A stretch of 8,547 bases of DNA from Bifidobacterium breve (GCA_945896935.1 CAMDER010000074.1:1-8547); one strand, 5' to 3'. Positions 1 through 6,092 are shown, numbered from the stretch's first letter. Made by a program: numbers and translations. Notes: generated by a model from the sequence alone, not told the origin.

Positions 1-563
1 AACCCGGCCCACGCCAGATCGCTCACTTGACGAGCAATGAGTTCGGGATCGAACTCGCCACCTAAACGCAGCAGACGCCGCGAAACACCTTCGGCCAAAC
101 CGACAAGTGCATGTGCCAACGTGCGGCGGTGTTCGGGATCAATGTCGGCCGTAATGAGCGGTTCGATGGCGTCGGCAACTTGTGATTGAAACTTGCCAGC
201 CGCTTCGCTGAATTCGGGATCGCGGCGTGAGCCACCACCGAACAACAACTGGAATGCGTCGTGATCGTCGTAGACCCATTGGAAGTAGGCACGGAAACCA
301 AGTTCGGTGCGACGACGTCCGTTGCTTTGGGCAATTTCGTCGGTCGTGATGACTTCGAGCATGCGTGCACCAGCGTCTTCAATGAGTGCCAAGTAGAGCT
401 CGCGCTTTGATTCAAAGTGTTGATACAAAACCGGCTTAGTGATTCCAGCTGCTTCGGCGACATCGTTCATTGATGTTTGGTGATAGCCCTCACGAGCAAA
501 CACATCGAGCGCAACGGCAAGCAATTGTTCGCGACGTTCAGCGGCCGGCATTCTTAATGACAT
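1..563 (-). CDS. TetR-family transcriptional regulator (3' end cut by window edge)
   Basis: The frame opens with ATG at 563 and is still open at base 1, giving about 187 residues. TetR proteins are usually 190-210 residues, so only the last few are missing. Residues 9-56 form the classic TetR DNA-binding domain: an ERREQLL helix, DVFAREGYHQTSM, then the helix-turn-helix DVAEAAGITKPVLYQHFESK (34-53). The rest is the variable ligand-binding and dimerisation domain, ending in SDLAWAG at the edge. The chosen start has GAGGG four bases upstream (568-572); a second in-frame ATG at 551 is possible. The gene lies 18 bp downstream of a small membrane protein on the same strand, and that pair is divergent from an EchA6-like gene. 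Control of the neighbours, or of itself, is a reasonable inference. The ligand cannot be read from the sequence. Confidence 0.93.
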   Translation of the reverse strand, partial: MSLRMPAAERREQLLAVALDVFAREGYHQTSMNDVAEAAGITKPVLYQHFESKRELYLALIEDAGARMLEVITTDEIAQSNGRRRTELGFRAYFQWVYDDHDAFQLLFGGGSRRDPEFSEAAGKFQSQVADAIEPLITADIDPEHRRTLAHALVGLAEGVSRRLLRLGGEFDPELIARQVSDLAWAG

Positions 564-572
564 AACGCCCTC

Positions 573-578
573 ACGGTA
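573..578 (-). promoter_or_regulatory. Possible -10 hexamer for the TetR gene
   Basis: The minus strand reads TACCGT nine bases before the TetR ATG, inside the 18-bp gap after the membrane-protein gene. The same hexamer precedes the EchA6-like gene. It fits a TANNNT -10 element, which would let the regulator be transcribed on its own as well as by read-through. No convincing -35 is visible. Confidence 0.3.
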
Positions 579-581
579 CCT

Positions 582-860
582 TTATAAACCTTGAGCGATG
601 TCATCTTTTTCGGCAGCCTTGACGGCGTATCCGAGAACGATGGCAGGAGCAAGAAGAATGGATCCGACCACCATGCAGATGGTGATGAAGGTGACCATGG
701 TGTCGTTGAAATCAACCACAAAGGCCACGATGAAAAGAGCGATGGCTGCTGCGAAAAGCAAATATCCAAGTCGATTGGCGCGCTTGGTCCACAACGCAAT
801 TATCGCCCGGCGGGCGCGAACGGGATCGGAAGACGAACGTGGGCTTTCGGGGGCAGTCAT
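582..860 (-). CDS. Small two-helix membrane protein of unknown function
   Basis: This 92-residue protein has a polar, arginine-rich N-terminus (VRARR at 14-18, TKRANR at 25-30) and two hydrophobic segments at about 31-49 and 55-80. It ends in a short charged tail (KAAEKDDIAQGL). By the positive-inside rule both termini should be cytoplasmic, giving a hairpin topology. I do not recognise the family. The ATG at 860 is preceded by AAGGG two bases away and by a -10-like TAGGCT. The TetR gene begins 18 bp after its stop, so the two are probably co-transcribed. Together they face the EchA6-like gene across a 56-bp divergent promoter region. A role in transport or membrane stress under TetR control would be conceivable, but nothing in the sequence proves it. 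Confidence 0.75.
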   Translation of the reverse strand: MTAPESPRSSSDPVRARRAIIALWTKRANRLGYLLFAAAIALFIVAFVVDFNDTMVTFITICMVVGSILLAPAIVLGYAVKAAEKDDIAQGL

Positions 861-869
861 GACCCTTTC

Positions 870-875
870 AGCCTA
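870..875 (-). promoter_or_regulatory. Candidate -10 for the small membrane-protein/TetR pair
   Basis: The minus strand reads TAGGCT nine bases before the ATG at 860, followed by GAAAGGGTC and the ATG. The arrangement closely matches the one before the NlpC/P60 gene (TAGCCT, then a tract ending AAGGGTC and ATG). It implies a leader of only a few bases. Confidence 0.4.
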
Positions 876-886
876 GAGGGCAGGCT
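870..886. promoter_or_regulatory. Weak inverted repeat, possible TetR operator
   Basis: AGCCT (870-874) and AGGCT (882-886) are perfect 5-bp arms separated by 7 bp. They sit in the divergent promoter region and overlap the -10 candidate of the minus-strand pair. Position and size suit a TetR-type operator, but arms this short can occur by chance. Confidence 0.2.
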
Positions 887-904
887 CGCAGACTCACGAC
901 GGGC

Positions 905-910
905 TACCGT
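905..910 (+). promoter_or_regulatory. Candidate -10 for a leaderless EchA6-like mRNA
   Basis: TACCGT lies six bases before the GTG start at 917, so transcription would be expected to begin at or next to the start codon. No Shine-Dalgarno sequence precedes that GTG, which supports leaderless translation. No clear -35 was found. Confidence 0.45.
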
Positions 911-916
911 TCGCAT

Positions 917-1645
917 GTGGCAGTTCTTGTGGAATGGTTTGAATCGGTATGCAAGGTGGTCATTGATCGACCCGATAAGCGCAATGCGGTCGATCTGGCG
1001 ACGTTGCAGTCTTTGCATGATGCCCAAGCAACAGCAGTGTCGGGTGGCGCACGAGTACTTGTTTTGACAGGAACGCCGCCAGCTTTTTGTAGTGGCGCCG
1101 ATCTTGGTGGAGTTGAGTTGGGTGAATTCACCGACACTCTGTTGTCGGTCTTGCGCGGATTCGGATCAATGGATTGCCTGACGCTCGCGGCAATTGATGG
1201 TCCGGCGCTTGGTGCAGGTTCGCAGTTAGCCGCTGCCTGCGATTTACGCATTGCGACACCGAAGAGCAAGTTTGGAGTACCAGCTGCAAAGTTGGGTTTG
1301 GCAGTTGATTCGTGGACAGTCGAACGCATCGGGCGCGAAGCCGGATGGAGCGCGGCGCGTTACATGTTGTTGTCGGCCGAAGCGATTCACGCTGATGAAC
1401 TCGTCGGTGGATTTGTGCATCGACTCGGAACACTTGATGATGCAATGACATGGGCACACGAGATGTCGCTACTTGCACCGCTCACGATCAAGGCCCACAA
1501 AATGGCTCTTGAACGTTTATCTGGTGCAGATATTTCTCTTGAAGCTGTTGAACACGCACGACTTGCTGCTTGGGCCAGCAACGACGCTAACGAAGGTCGA
1601 CAAGCGTTTCTAGAAAAACGTAAGCCGAATTTTCTTGGTAGTTGA
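917..1645 (+). CDS. EchA6-like crotonase-superfamily protein lacking the catalytic glutamates
   Basis: The 242-residue product has the crotonase fold. It shows the RPDKRNAV signature (18-25), the first oxyanion-hole loop FCSGADLGG (57-65), the second loop GPALGAGSQLAAACDLRIA (95-113) and a C-terminal trimerisation region ending EKRKPNFLGS. Rat mitochondrial enoyl-CoA hydratase uses Glu144 and Glu164. The aligned positions here are Gln103 and Ala123, with the same 20-residue spacing, so normal hydratase chemistry is unlikely. Several stretches (LGLAVDSW, YMLLSAE, RLGTLDDAMTWA, LAPL, EKR..P.F.G) closely resemble mycobacterial EchA6. EchA6 has about the same length and is described as a non-catalytic acyl-CoA-binding protein that feeds fatty-acid or mycolate synthesis. 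I infer an acyl-CoA binding or shuttle role here, though another crotonase reaction is possible. The start is GTG; no better in-frame start lies upstream. Confidence 0.9.
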   Translation: MAVLVEWFESVCKVVIDRPDKRNAVDLATLQSLHDAQATAVSGGARVLVLTGTPPAFCSGADLGGVELGEFTDTLLSVLRGFGSMDCLTLAAIDGPALGAGSQLAAACDLRIATPKSKFGVPAAKLGLAVDSWTVERIGREAGWSAARYMLLSAEAIHADELVGGFVHRLGTLDDAMTWAHEMSLLAPLTIKAHKMALERLSGADISLEAVEHARLAAWASNDANEGRQAFLEKRKPNFLGS

Positions 1646-1694
1646 AATGATGCGTAGTTGAAATGATGCGTAGTTGAATTAATGCGTAGTTGAT
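1640..1694. repeat. 16-bp tandem repeat, three full units plus a partial unit
   Basis: The unit AGTTGAAATGATGCGT occurs exactly at 1640-1655 and 1656-1671. A third copy with two changes lies at 1672-1687, and a 7-base partial copy at 1688-1694. The first unit contains the last sense codon and the TGA stop of the EchA6-like gene. The array ends three bases before the stop of the convergent gene. A slippage-derived minisatellite is the simplest explanation. Confidence 0.95.
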
Positions 1695-1696
1695 TT

Positions 1697-2077
1697 TCAG
1701 TTCAAGTCGCGGTCGCGCGCCCGCACCGACAAGAAAACCCGCCAGAAAATAAAGGCCATACCGAGAAACATGATGAAGAACAACAATAGTTGTTGCCATC
1801 CGCCGCGGTCACTTGAACTAGTTGGTTCACGACCGCATCCGGGTTGTGGATTCGAACTAATACACGATGTGACATCGCGTTCAAGATTCATGAAATCGTT
1901 TTCGGTGGTAGGCGGCTGGGTGTCTTGTTGTGTGTCTTGCTGGGTGTCAGTCTGAGTGTCGAGTTGCGTGTCGGCCGGGGGAGTCGTCGCGGATGCGGCA
2001 GACGACGTTGCTAGTCCGACGCCGAGTGCCAACGAGATGGCGAGTAGTGCAGTAGTCAGGATCCGGCGAATATTCAC
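1697..2077 (-). CDS. Small exported, membrane-anchored protein with DTQ repeats
   Basis: The 126-residue protein starts at a GTG (2077). Residues 1-30 form a signal peptide: basic NIRR, a hydrophobic core, then ATSSAASA as the likely cleavage site. Residues 36-54 are five DTQ triplets spaced every four residues, flanked by proline- and threonine-rich sequence, which suggests a flexible extracytoplasmic stalk. Two cysteines (72 and 81) in a serine/proline-rich stretch could form a disulfide outside the cell. A single transmembrane helix at about 94-116 is followed by a short charged cytoplasmic tail (SVRARDRDLN). I do not recognise the family. The frame stays open upstream to 2440, but that part is antisense to guaA and lacks a signal sequence, so the GTG just before the signal peptide is preferred. 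The gene is divergent from guaA. Confidence 0.7.
   Translation of the reverse strand: MNIRRILTTALLAISLALGVGLATSSAASATTPPADTQLDTQTDTQQDTQQDTQPPTTENDFMNLERDVTSCISSNPQPGCGREPTSSSDRGGWQQLLLFFIMFLGMAFIFWRVFLSVRARDRDLN
1920..1972. repeat. 12-bp periodic coding repeat (DTQ tract)
   Basis: GTGTC on the plus strand recurs at 1920, 1932, 1944, 1956 and 1968, exactly 12 bp apart. This is the DNA behind the five DTQx units of the exported protein. Its length is a multiple of three, so copy-number change would not shift the frame. Confidence 0.9.
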
Positions 2078-2109
2078 CCCTTCATCGTGCCACCTCACAC
2101 CACCAAACA

Positions 2110-2164
2110 GTGCTTCTGGTGCAGGATCGTGACGAAATACGCAGCGATTCTGCACCAGAAGCAC
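2110..2164 (+). other. Long inverted repeat / predicted RNA hairpin in the divergent region before guaA
   Basis: The arms 2110-2124 and 2150-2164 are perfect 15-bp inverted repeats. Pairing continues inward: 2125/2149 is G/T, 2126-2129 pairs with 2145-2148, and 2130/2144 is T/G. In a plus-strand RNA both imperfect positions become G-U wobbles, giving an unbroken stem of 21 pairs around a 13-nt loop. In the opposite strand they would be C/A mismatches. A run of five T (2172-2176) follows seven bases after the stem. The element lies between the exported-protein start (2077) and the guaA start (2229). It could be an operator, a terminator of an unseen short RNA, or a remnant of a small mobile repeat. 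Confidence 0.85.
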
Positions 2165-2215
2165 GATTGACTTTTTGTATGAGGGGTCGGCTTTAAGGGT
2201 TCTGGTTCGGGGGAC

Positions 2216-2221
2216 TACGAT
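2216..2221 (+). promoter_or_regulatory. guaA: Candidate -10 for leaderless guaA
   Basis: TACGAT lies seven bases before the chosen GTG start of guaA, so the mRNA would be expected to begin at about the start codon. It is preceded by GGGGAC; the phosphotransferase gene has a very similar GGACTACGGT. No clear -35 is seen. Confidence 0.5.
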
Positions 2222-2228
2222 CAGTGAG

Positions 2229-3779
2229 GTGACTACTCGCCGCACTGTCTTAGTTGTTGACTTTGGTGCGCAGTACGCACAACTCATCGCTCGTCGCGTG
2301 CGCGAGCACAAGGTGTACTCCGAGATCGTTCCGCACACCATCACAGCAGCCGAGATTGCCGCCAAGAACCCAGCCGCCATCATCTTGTCGGGTGGGCCAA
2401 AGAGTGTGCATGTTGAAGGTGCCCCGCGTCTCGACCCCAAGGTGTACGAATCGGGTGTTCCGATCTTGGGTATTTGTTACGGCGCCCAGTTGATTGCTCA
2501 TCAACTCGGTGGTGAAGTGGGTCGTGGTTCACGTGGCGAATATGGCCGCGCCCAAATGACGCGTATTGCCGGTTCACAATCAACTTTGCTCACTGCCGAC
2601 TTGCCTGATGTGCAAGAAGTCTGGATGAGTCACTTCGATGCGATTTCGCAAGTGCCCTCCGGCTTTATTGCAACTGCGTCGACTCCCGAAGCTCCCGTTG
2701 CTGTTCTCGAAAATGCTGATCGCAAAATTTGGGGAGTGCAATATCACCCCGAAGTCGTGCACTCTCCGTTTGGTGCACAGGTTCTTGAAAACTTCTTGCA
2801 CAACCTTGCTGGTTGCGATGCCAGTTGGACCATGGGCTCGGTCATTGATGAACAAATTGCTGTGATTCGTGCGCAAGTAGGTGACAAGCGCGTGATCTGC
2901 GGTTTGTCGGGCGGAGTCGACTCGGCTGTTGCTGCTGCACTTGTTCATCGCGCGATTGGTGCACAGCTCACGTGTGTGTATGTCGACACTGGCCTCATGC
3001 GTAAAGGTGAAAGCGATCAAGTTGTTGAAACGTTTAAGCGCAACATGGGTATCGAACTGATTCATGTCAATTCGGGTGCCAAGTTTTTTGATGGTCTCAA
3101 AGGAACGACCGAACCAGAAGCCAAGCGTAAAATCATTGGCGAGCTTTTTGTGCGCGTTTTTGAACAGCACACGGGTGGCGTCACCGATGCTGAGTTCTTG
3201 GTTCAAGGAACCTTGTATCCCGACCTCATTGAGAGCGGTGGCACCGATGGCACGGCTTCGGTCATCAAGAGTCACCACAACGTGGGCGGACTGCCCGCCG
3301 ATATGACGCTCAAGTTGGTTGAACCTTTGAGGGCCTTATTCAAAGACGAAGTGCGCCGACTCGGTAGCGAATTGGGTCTGCCCGACGAGATTGTCTGGCG
3401 GCAACCGTTCCCAGGTCCGGGACTTGGGGTGCGAATTATTGGCGAAGTGACCCCTGACAAGGTGGCTATTTTGCAAGAAGCCGACGCCATTGTTCGTGAA
3501 GAAATCCGTCTGGCCGGGCTTGAGCGCGAAATTTGGCAGGCCTTTGCCGTTTTGCCCGATATCCGCTCGGTGGGCGTTATGGGCGACGAGCGCACCTATG
3601 CATATCCGATCATCATTAGAGCTGTGACCAGCGACGATGCCATGACTGCCGACTGGGCCCGCCTGCCCTTTGACCTGCTTGAACGGATGTCGAGCCGCAT
3701 TATTAGCGAGGTCGAAGGCGTCAATCGGGTGGCTTACGACATCACGTCGAAGCCGCCCGGCACGATCGAATGGGAATAG
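2229..3779 (+). CDS. guaA: GMP synthase (glutamine-hydrolysing)
   Basis: GuaA converts XMP, glutamine and ATP to GMP, the last step of de novo guanine nucleotide synthesis in the cytoplasm. The 516-residue protein has both domains in order. The class I glutamine amidotransferase covers about 1-195, with the DFGAQYAQLIARRVRE start, nucleophile Cys83 in GICYGAQL, and His173/Glu175 in GVQYHPEV. The ATP pyrophosphatase domain begins near 200 with the P-loop SGGVDS (227-232). It is followed by the dimerisation domain containing PFPGPGLGVR and the invariant ending GTIEWE. Length is normal for the family. The frame extends to a TTG at 2175, but the GTG at 2229 gives the usual GuaA N-terminus and fits the -10 element. 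One oddity is Phe136, where the usual motif WMSHGD has glycine. The gene appears to be transcribed alone or with the NlpC/P60 gene 45 bp downstream. Confidence 0.98.
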   Translation: MTTRRTVLVVDFGAQYAQLIARRVREHKVYSEIVPHTITAAEIAAKNPAAIILSGGPKSVHVEGAPRLDPKVYESGVPILGICYGAQLIAHQLGGEVGRGSRGEYGRAQMTRIAGSQSTLLTADLPDVQEVWMSHFDAISQVPSGFIATASTPEAPVAVLENADRKIWGVQYHPEVVHSPFGAQVLENFLHNLAGCDASWTMGSVIDEQIAVIRAQVGDKRVICGLSGGVDSAVAAALVHRAIGAQLTCVYVDTGLMRKGESDQVVETFKRNMGIELIHVNSGAKFFDGLKGTTEPEAKRKIIGELFVRVFEQHTGGVTDAEFLVQGTLYPDLIESGGTDGTASVIKSHHNVGGLPADMTLKLVEPLRALFKDEVRRLGSELGLPDEIVWRQPFPGPGLGVRIIGEVTPDKVAILQEADAIVREEIRLAGLEREIWQAFAVLPDIRSVGVMGDERTYAYPIIIRAVTSDDAMTADWARLPFDLLERMSSRIISEVEGVNRVAYDITSKPPGTIEWE

Positions 3780-3808
3780 CCCGACTGCAACACATTCGTA
3801 ATAATCGC

Positions 3809-3814
3809 TAGCCT
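3809..3814 (+). promoter_or_regulatory. Candidate -10 for the NlpC/P60 gene
   Basis: TAGCCT lies ten bases before the ATG at 3825, in the 45-bp gap after guaA. The tract between it and the ATG ends in AAGGGTC, nearly the same as at the small membrane-protein start. A leader of about 3-4 bases would result, so the gene can probably be transcribed independently of guaA. Confidence 0.4.
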
Positions 3815-3824
3815 GCCAAGGGTC

Positions 3825-4964
3825 ATGTTGAGTCGTCGCCCAAATCCCCGAATGCGCCGCCTGGCTGCTCAGGTTTTGGTAAGCGCCATGTTGCTCGGCA
3901 CCGCCGGAGTTGTGGCCGTCGAACGACCAGTTGCCGCCGACTCGGTCGATGATGCCAAGCGCAAGGTCCGCCAAATGGCCGATCAGCTTGAGGCCGCCGA
4001 AGCAGAAGCCGACCGTCTGTCCGAAGAACTCCGTATCGCCGAAGACGACAAAATGCAGCTCGAAATTGGCATCACCCAAACCGAAGCCGATATTGCGGTC
4101 AAACAAACCGAACTTGGTGGATTGCAAACCGAGATGTCCGACTTGGCAGTCGAAGCATTTGTTGGTGGCGGTCGCGGCGGAAGTATCACTGGTTTGCTCG
4201 CTCCAGGTGGGGGCCCAAATGAATCGGTGCAGAAACAGTCGCTCACTGAAATTGCTCTCAACGTCGGTTTCGCAACATCAGACAAACTTGATTCGGTCAT
4301 CACCGATCTGGCGCAACTCACCGAGCAATTGAATAAGCAGAAAAATACGGCTGAAGATTTAGCGAAGAGCATCATTGGTCTGCAAGAAAAGACCGACAAG
4401 GAAATCTCTAAGTACACCAAGCTCGTGGCCAAAGCCGAAAAAGAACTTGGAAGCGCACTTGCTGCAGAAAGAGCTCGTCGTGCGGCCGCAGCTGCTGCAG
4501 CCGCACGGGCACAAGCAGCGGCTCTCGTTGCGTCGCGAGCAAATGGTATTCCTAACTCTCCAGGTGAAGCAGCCAAAAAGGTTTTTGATCCTTCAACAAT
4601 TCCTTCGACAAGTTCACGTGCCGCAATTGCAGTGGCGGCCGCGAAAAGTCAGGTTGGCGTTCCTTACGTGAAGTACATGTCAAAAGAGGGAGTCGGTTTT
4701 GACTGCTCTGGACTGACGTCGTACGCGTGGCAGCAAGCTGGCATTTCGTTGCCACATCAGTCGCGAGCGCAGTTCGCTCGAGGACCACAGATTCCGACTG
4801 AATACATTGAGCCAGGCGACCTCGTGTACTTCCATAGCCCCATCAGCCACGTGGGTATCTATATCGGTGGAGGAATGATGGTTGATGCTCCTGGCGTTGG
4901 ACGAAATGTGCGAATCGCCGCGGTGACGTGGGCCAAAGTCGTTGGCGTGACTCGCCCGGGGTGA
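3825..4964 (+). CDS. Secreted coiled-coil NlpC/P60 peptidoglycan endopeptidase
   Basis: This 379-residue protein is probably a RipA-type cell-wall hydrolase that cuts peptide stems of peptidoglycan outside the membrane, often during daughter-cell separation. Residues 1-38 are a signal peptide with basic RRPNPRMRR, a hydrophobic core and PVAA before the likely cleavage site. Long heptad-rich coiled coils occupy about 40-110 and 150-235, separated by a glycine-rich break (114-130) and ending in an alanine/arginine-rich stretch (about 212-236). The NlpC/P60 domain covers about 265-379, with Cys294 in FDCSGL, His342 in SHVGIYIGGG, and Asp354 in VDAPGVG as third polar residue. Many relatives have histidine there; mycobacterial RipA is reported to have glutamate. 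In such proteins the coiled coil commonly restrains the catalytic domain. The exact substrate bond is not visible. An internal ATG at residue 10 would shorten the signal peptide. Confidence 0.93.
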   Translation: MLSRRPNPRMRRLAAQVLVSAMLLGTAGVVAVERPVAADSVDDAKRKVRQMADQLEAAEAEADRLSEELRIAEDDKMQLEIGITQTEADIAVKQTELGGLQTEMSDLAVEAFVGGGRGGSITGLLAPGGGPNESVQKQSLTEIALNVGFATSDKLDSVITDLAQLTEQLNKQKNTAEDLAKSIIGLQEKTDKEISKYTKLVAKAEKELGSALAAERARRAAAAAAAARAQAAALVASRANGIPNSPGEAAKKVFDPSTIPSTSSRAAIAVAAAKSQVGVPYVKYMSKEGVGFDCSGLTSYAWQQAGISLPHQSRAQFARGPQIPTEYIEPGDLVYFHSPISHVGIYIGGGMMVDAPGVGRNVRIAAVTWAKVVGVTRPG

Positions 4965-4985
4965 GCCCGACTTGTTCTTGCGGAC

Positions 4986-4991
4986 TACGGT
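4986..4991 (+). promoter_or_regulatory. Candidate -10 for the phosphotransferase/DLH pair
   Basis: TACGGT in the context GGACTACGGT resembles the guaA element GGACTACGAT. It lies 30 bases before the ATG at 5022, implying a leader of about 24 bases. This fits with the visible ribosome binding site GGAG (5013-5016, five bases before ATG). Confidence 0.4.
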
Positions 4992-5021
4992 TCTGTTGAC
5001 AAGAAGGTGAACGGAGCAAGT

Positions 5022-6092
5022 ATGGCTGACGAAGCCACATCACAACCCGCGGGTATTCAGCGTGTTGATATTCAGGGTGTTGATGTCAACAAGGTTTCGG
5101 CGTGGCTCTCTGCGAATGTCGATGGAGCACAGGCACCGTATTCTTTTTCATTAATTGCGGGCGGCCGTTCAAACCTCACCTACAAAGTCACAGATGCAAA
5201 CAACGTCAACTATGTGTTGCGCCGTCCACCACTTGGTCATGTGTTGGCGACTGCCCACGACATGGCCCGCGAACATCGAATCATTGCTGCAGTCGGCAAG
5301 ACCGGTGTTCCTGTCCCCAAAACGCTTGGGGTGTGCACCGACGACAGTGTGAATGGCGCGCCGTTTTATGTGATGGCTTTTGTTGAAGGTGAAGTTTTAG
5401 ATAGCGCCGAAAAAGCCATCAAGCTTGATTTGTCGTTGCGCATCGGTGCATCAATGAATTTGATTGACGTCTTGGCCGAACTGCATGCAGTTGATGTTGA
5501 CGCAGTGGGACTTGGCGATCTGGCAAAGCGCGAGGGTTATATCGAGCGACAGATCAAGCGTTGGAGTACTCAGTGGGAGAACTCGAAGACGCGTGACTTG
5601 CCCGAGATTGACGAAGTGGTTCGTTTGCTATCAAGCAAAGTTCCGCAACAACAAGGTGTCGTCATTGCGCACGGAGATTTTCGTTTCGGCAATGTGTTAA
5701 CCAATATGCAAACTGGTCGCATTGCGGCGGTGCTCGATTGGGAATTATGCACGCTCGGCGATCCGCTCGCCGATCTTGGTTACATCGGCGTCTATTGGAG
5801 CGATGGTCCGTCATCGGCTTTGCGCGCTAATGATCCGACGCCGGCAGGTGGCTTTGCGAAATATCAAGATCTCGTTGATCGCTATGCGAAAACAACTGGC
5901 CGCGATGTGAGCGGAGTTGATTATTACGTGGCGTTCTCGTGTTGGCGGCTTGCGGTGATTAGCGAAGGTGTGTACGCGCGGTATTTACATGGTGCGATGG
6001 GTCAGCAAGAAGGAATTGACATGAATGCCATGCGTGCTGGTGTTGATGGATTAACAACACGCGCGCTCGAATCGATACGGAGACTGTTATGA
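5022..6092 (+). CDS. APH-fold phosphotransferase, ACAD10/11 (FadE36-like) type
   Basis: The 356-residue protein has the aminoglycoside-phosphotransferase/kinase fold. It shows a nucleotide-binding loop GGRSNLTYKV (47-56), VLRRPP (65-70), a helix with AREHRII, the catalytic loop HGDFRFGNV (217-225; Asp219 and Asn224), and the metal-binding LDWELCTLGDPLADLGY, with Asp239. This last motif and the spacing are typical of the subfamily fused to acyl-CoA dehydrogenases in ACAD10/11 and stand-alone in many actinobacteria. It is not typical of antibiotic-resistance enzymes. Some relatives phosphorylate 4-hydroxyacyl-CoA intermediates (LvaA in levulinate catabolism; ACAD10/11), so a hydroxyacyl substrate is a fair guess. 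The ATG at 5022 has GGAG five bases upstream; a GTG at 5007 would add five residues but lacks a good site. Its stop overlaps the start of the next gene by four bases, so the two are translated together. Confidence 0.88.
   Translation: MADEATSQPAGIQRVDIQGVDVNKVSAWLSANVDGAQAPYSFSLIAGGRSNLTYKVTDANNVNYVLRRPPLGHVLATAHDMAREHRIIAAVGKTGVPVPKTLGVCTDDSVNGAPFYVMAFVEGEVLDSAEKAIKLDLSLRIGASMNLIDVLAELHAVDVDAVGLGDLAKREGYIERQIKRWSTQWENSKTRDLPEIDEVVRLLSSKVPQQQGVVIAHGDFRFGNVLTNMQTGRIAAVLDWELCTLGDPLADLGYIGVYWSDGPSSALRANDPTPAGGFAKYQDLVDRYAKTTGRDVSGVDYYVAFSCWRLAVISEGVYARYLHGAMGQQEGIDMNAMRAGVDGLTTRALESIRRLL

Noticed and set aside
62..463. Minus-strand frame of 133 codons
   Set aside because: It overlaps the TetR gene in another frame of the same strand; the TetR frame carries a clear helix-turn-helix domain.
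1640..1972. CRISPR-like array from the two sets of short repeats
   Set aside because: Units are contiguous 16-bp and 12-bp tandem repeats with no spacers. One set is a coding DTQ tract, and no cas gene is present.
2110..2176. Simple intrinsic terminator
   Set aside because: The T-run begins seven bases after the stem and no upstream plus-strand gene ends here, so a standard rho-independent terminator is not supported, though not excluded for an unseen short RNA.
2078..2440. N-terminal extension of the DTQ-repeat protein to 247 residues
   Set aside because: The extra 121 codons are antisense to the guaA start and cross the inverted repeat. They would also bury a clear signal peptide in mid-protein.
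2580..3278. Long open minus-strand frame (232 codons) inside guaA
   Set aside because: It lies wholly antisense to a clear GMP synthase, and its translation has no recognisable domain. Biased third-position composition of guaA explains the lack of stops.
3336..4127. Open minus-strand frame (263 codons) across the guaA end and the NlpC/P60 start
   Set aside because: It is antisense to two well-supported genes, and its composition looks like a shadow frame rather than a protein.
4975..5005. Inverted repeat TTCTTG/CAAGAA upstream of the phosphotransferase
   Set aside because: Only six pairs with a 19-base loop, and pairing does not extend; such repeats are common by chance.
5022..6092. Aminoglycoside-resistance phosphotransferase
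   Set aside because: The APH fold alone does not imply drug resistance. The DWELCTLGDPLADLGY motif and coupling to a DLH gene fit the acyl-CoA-associated subfamily better.
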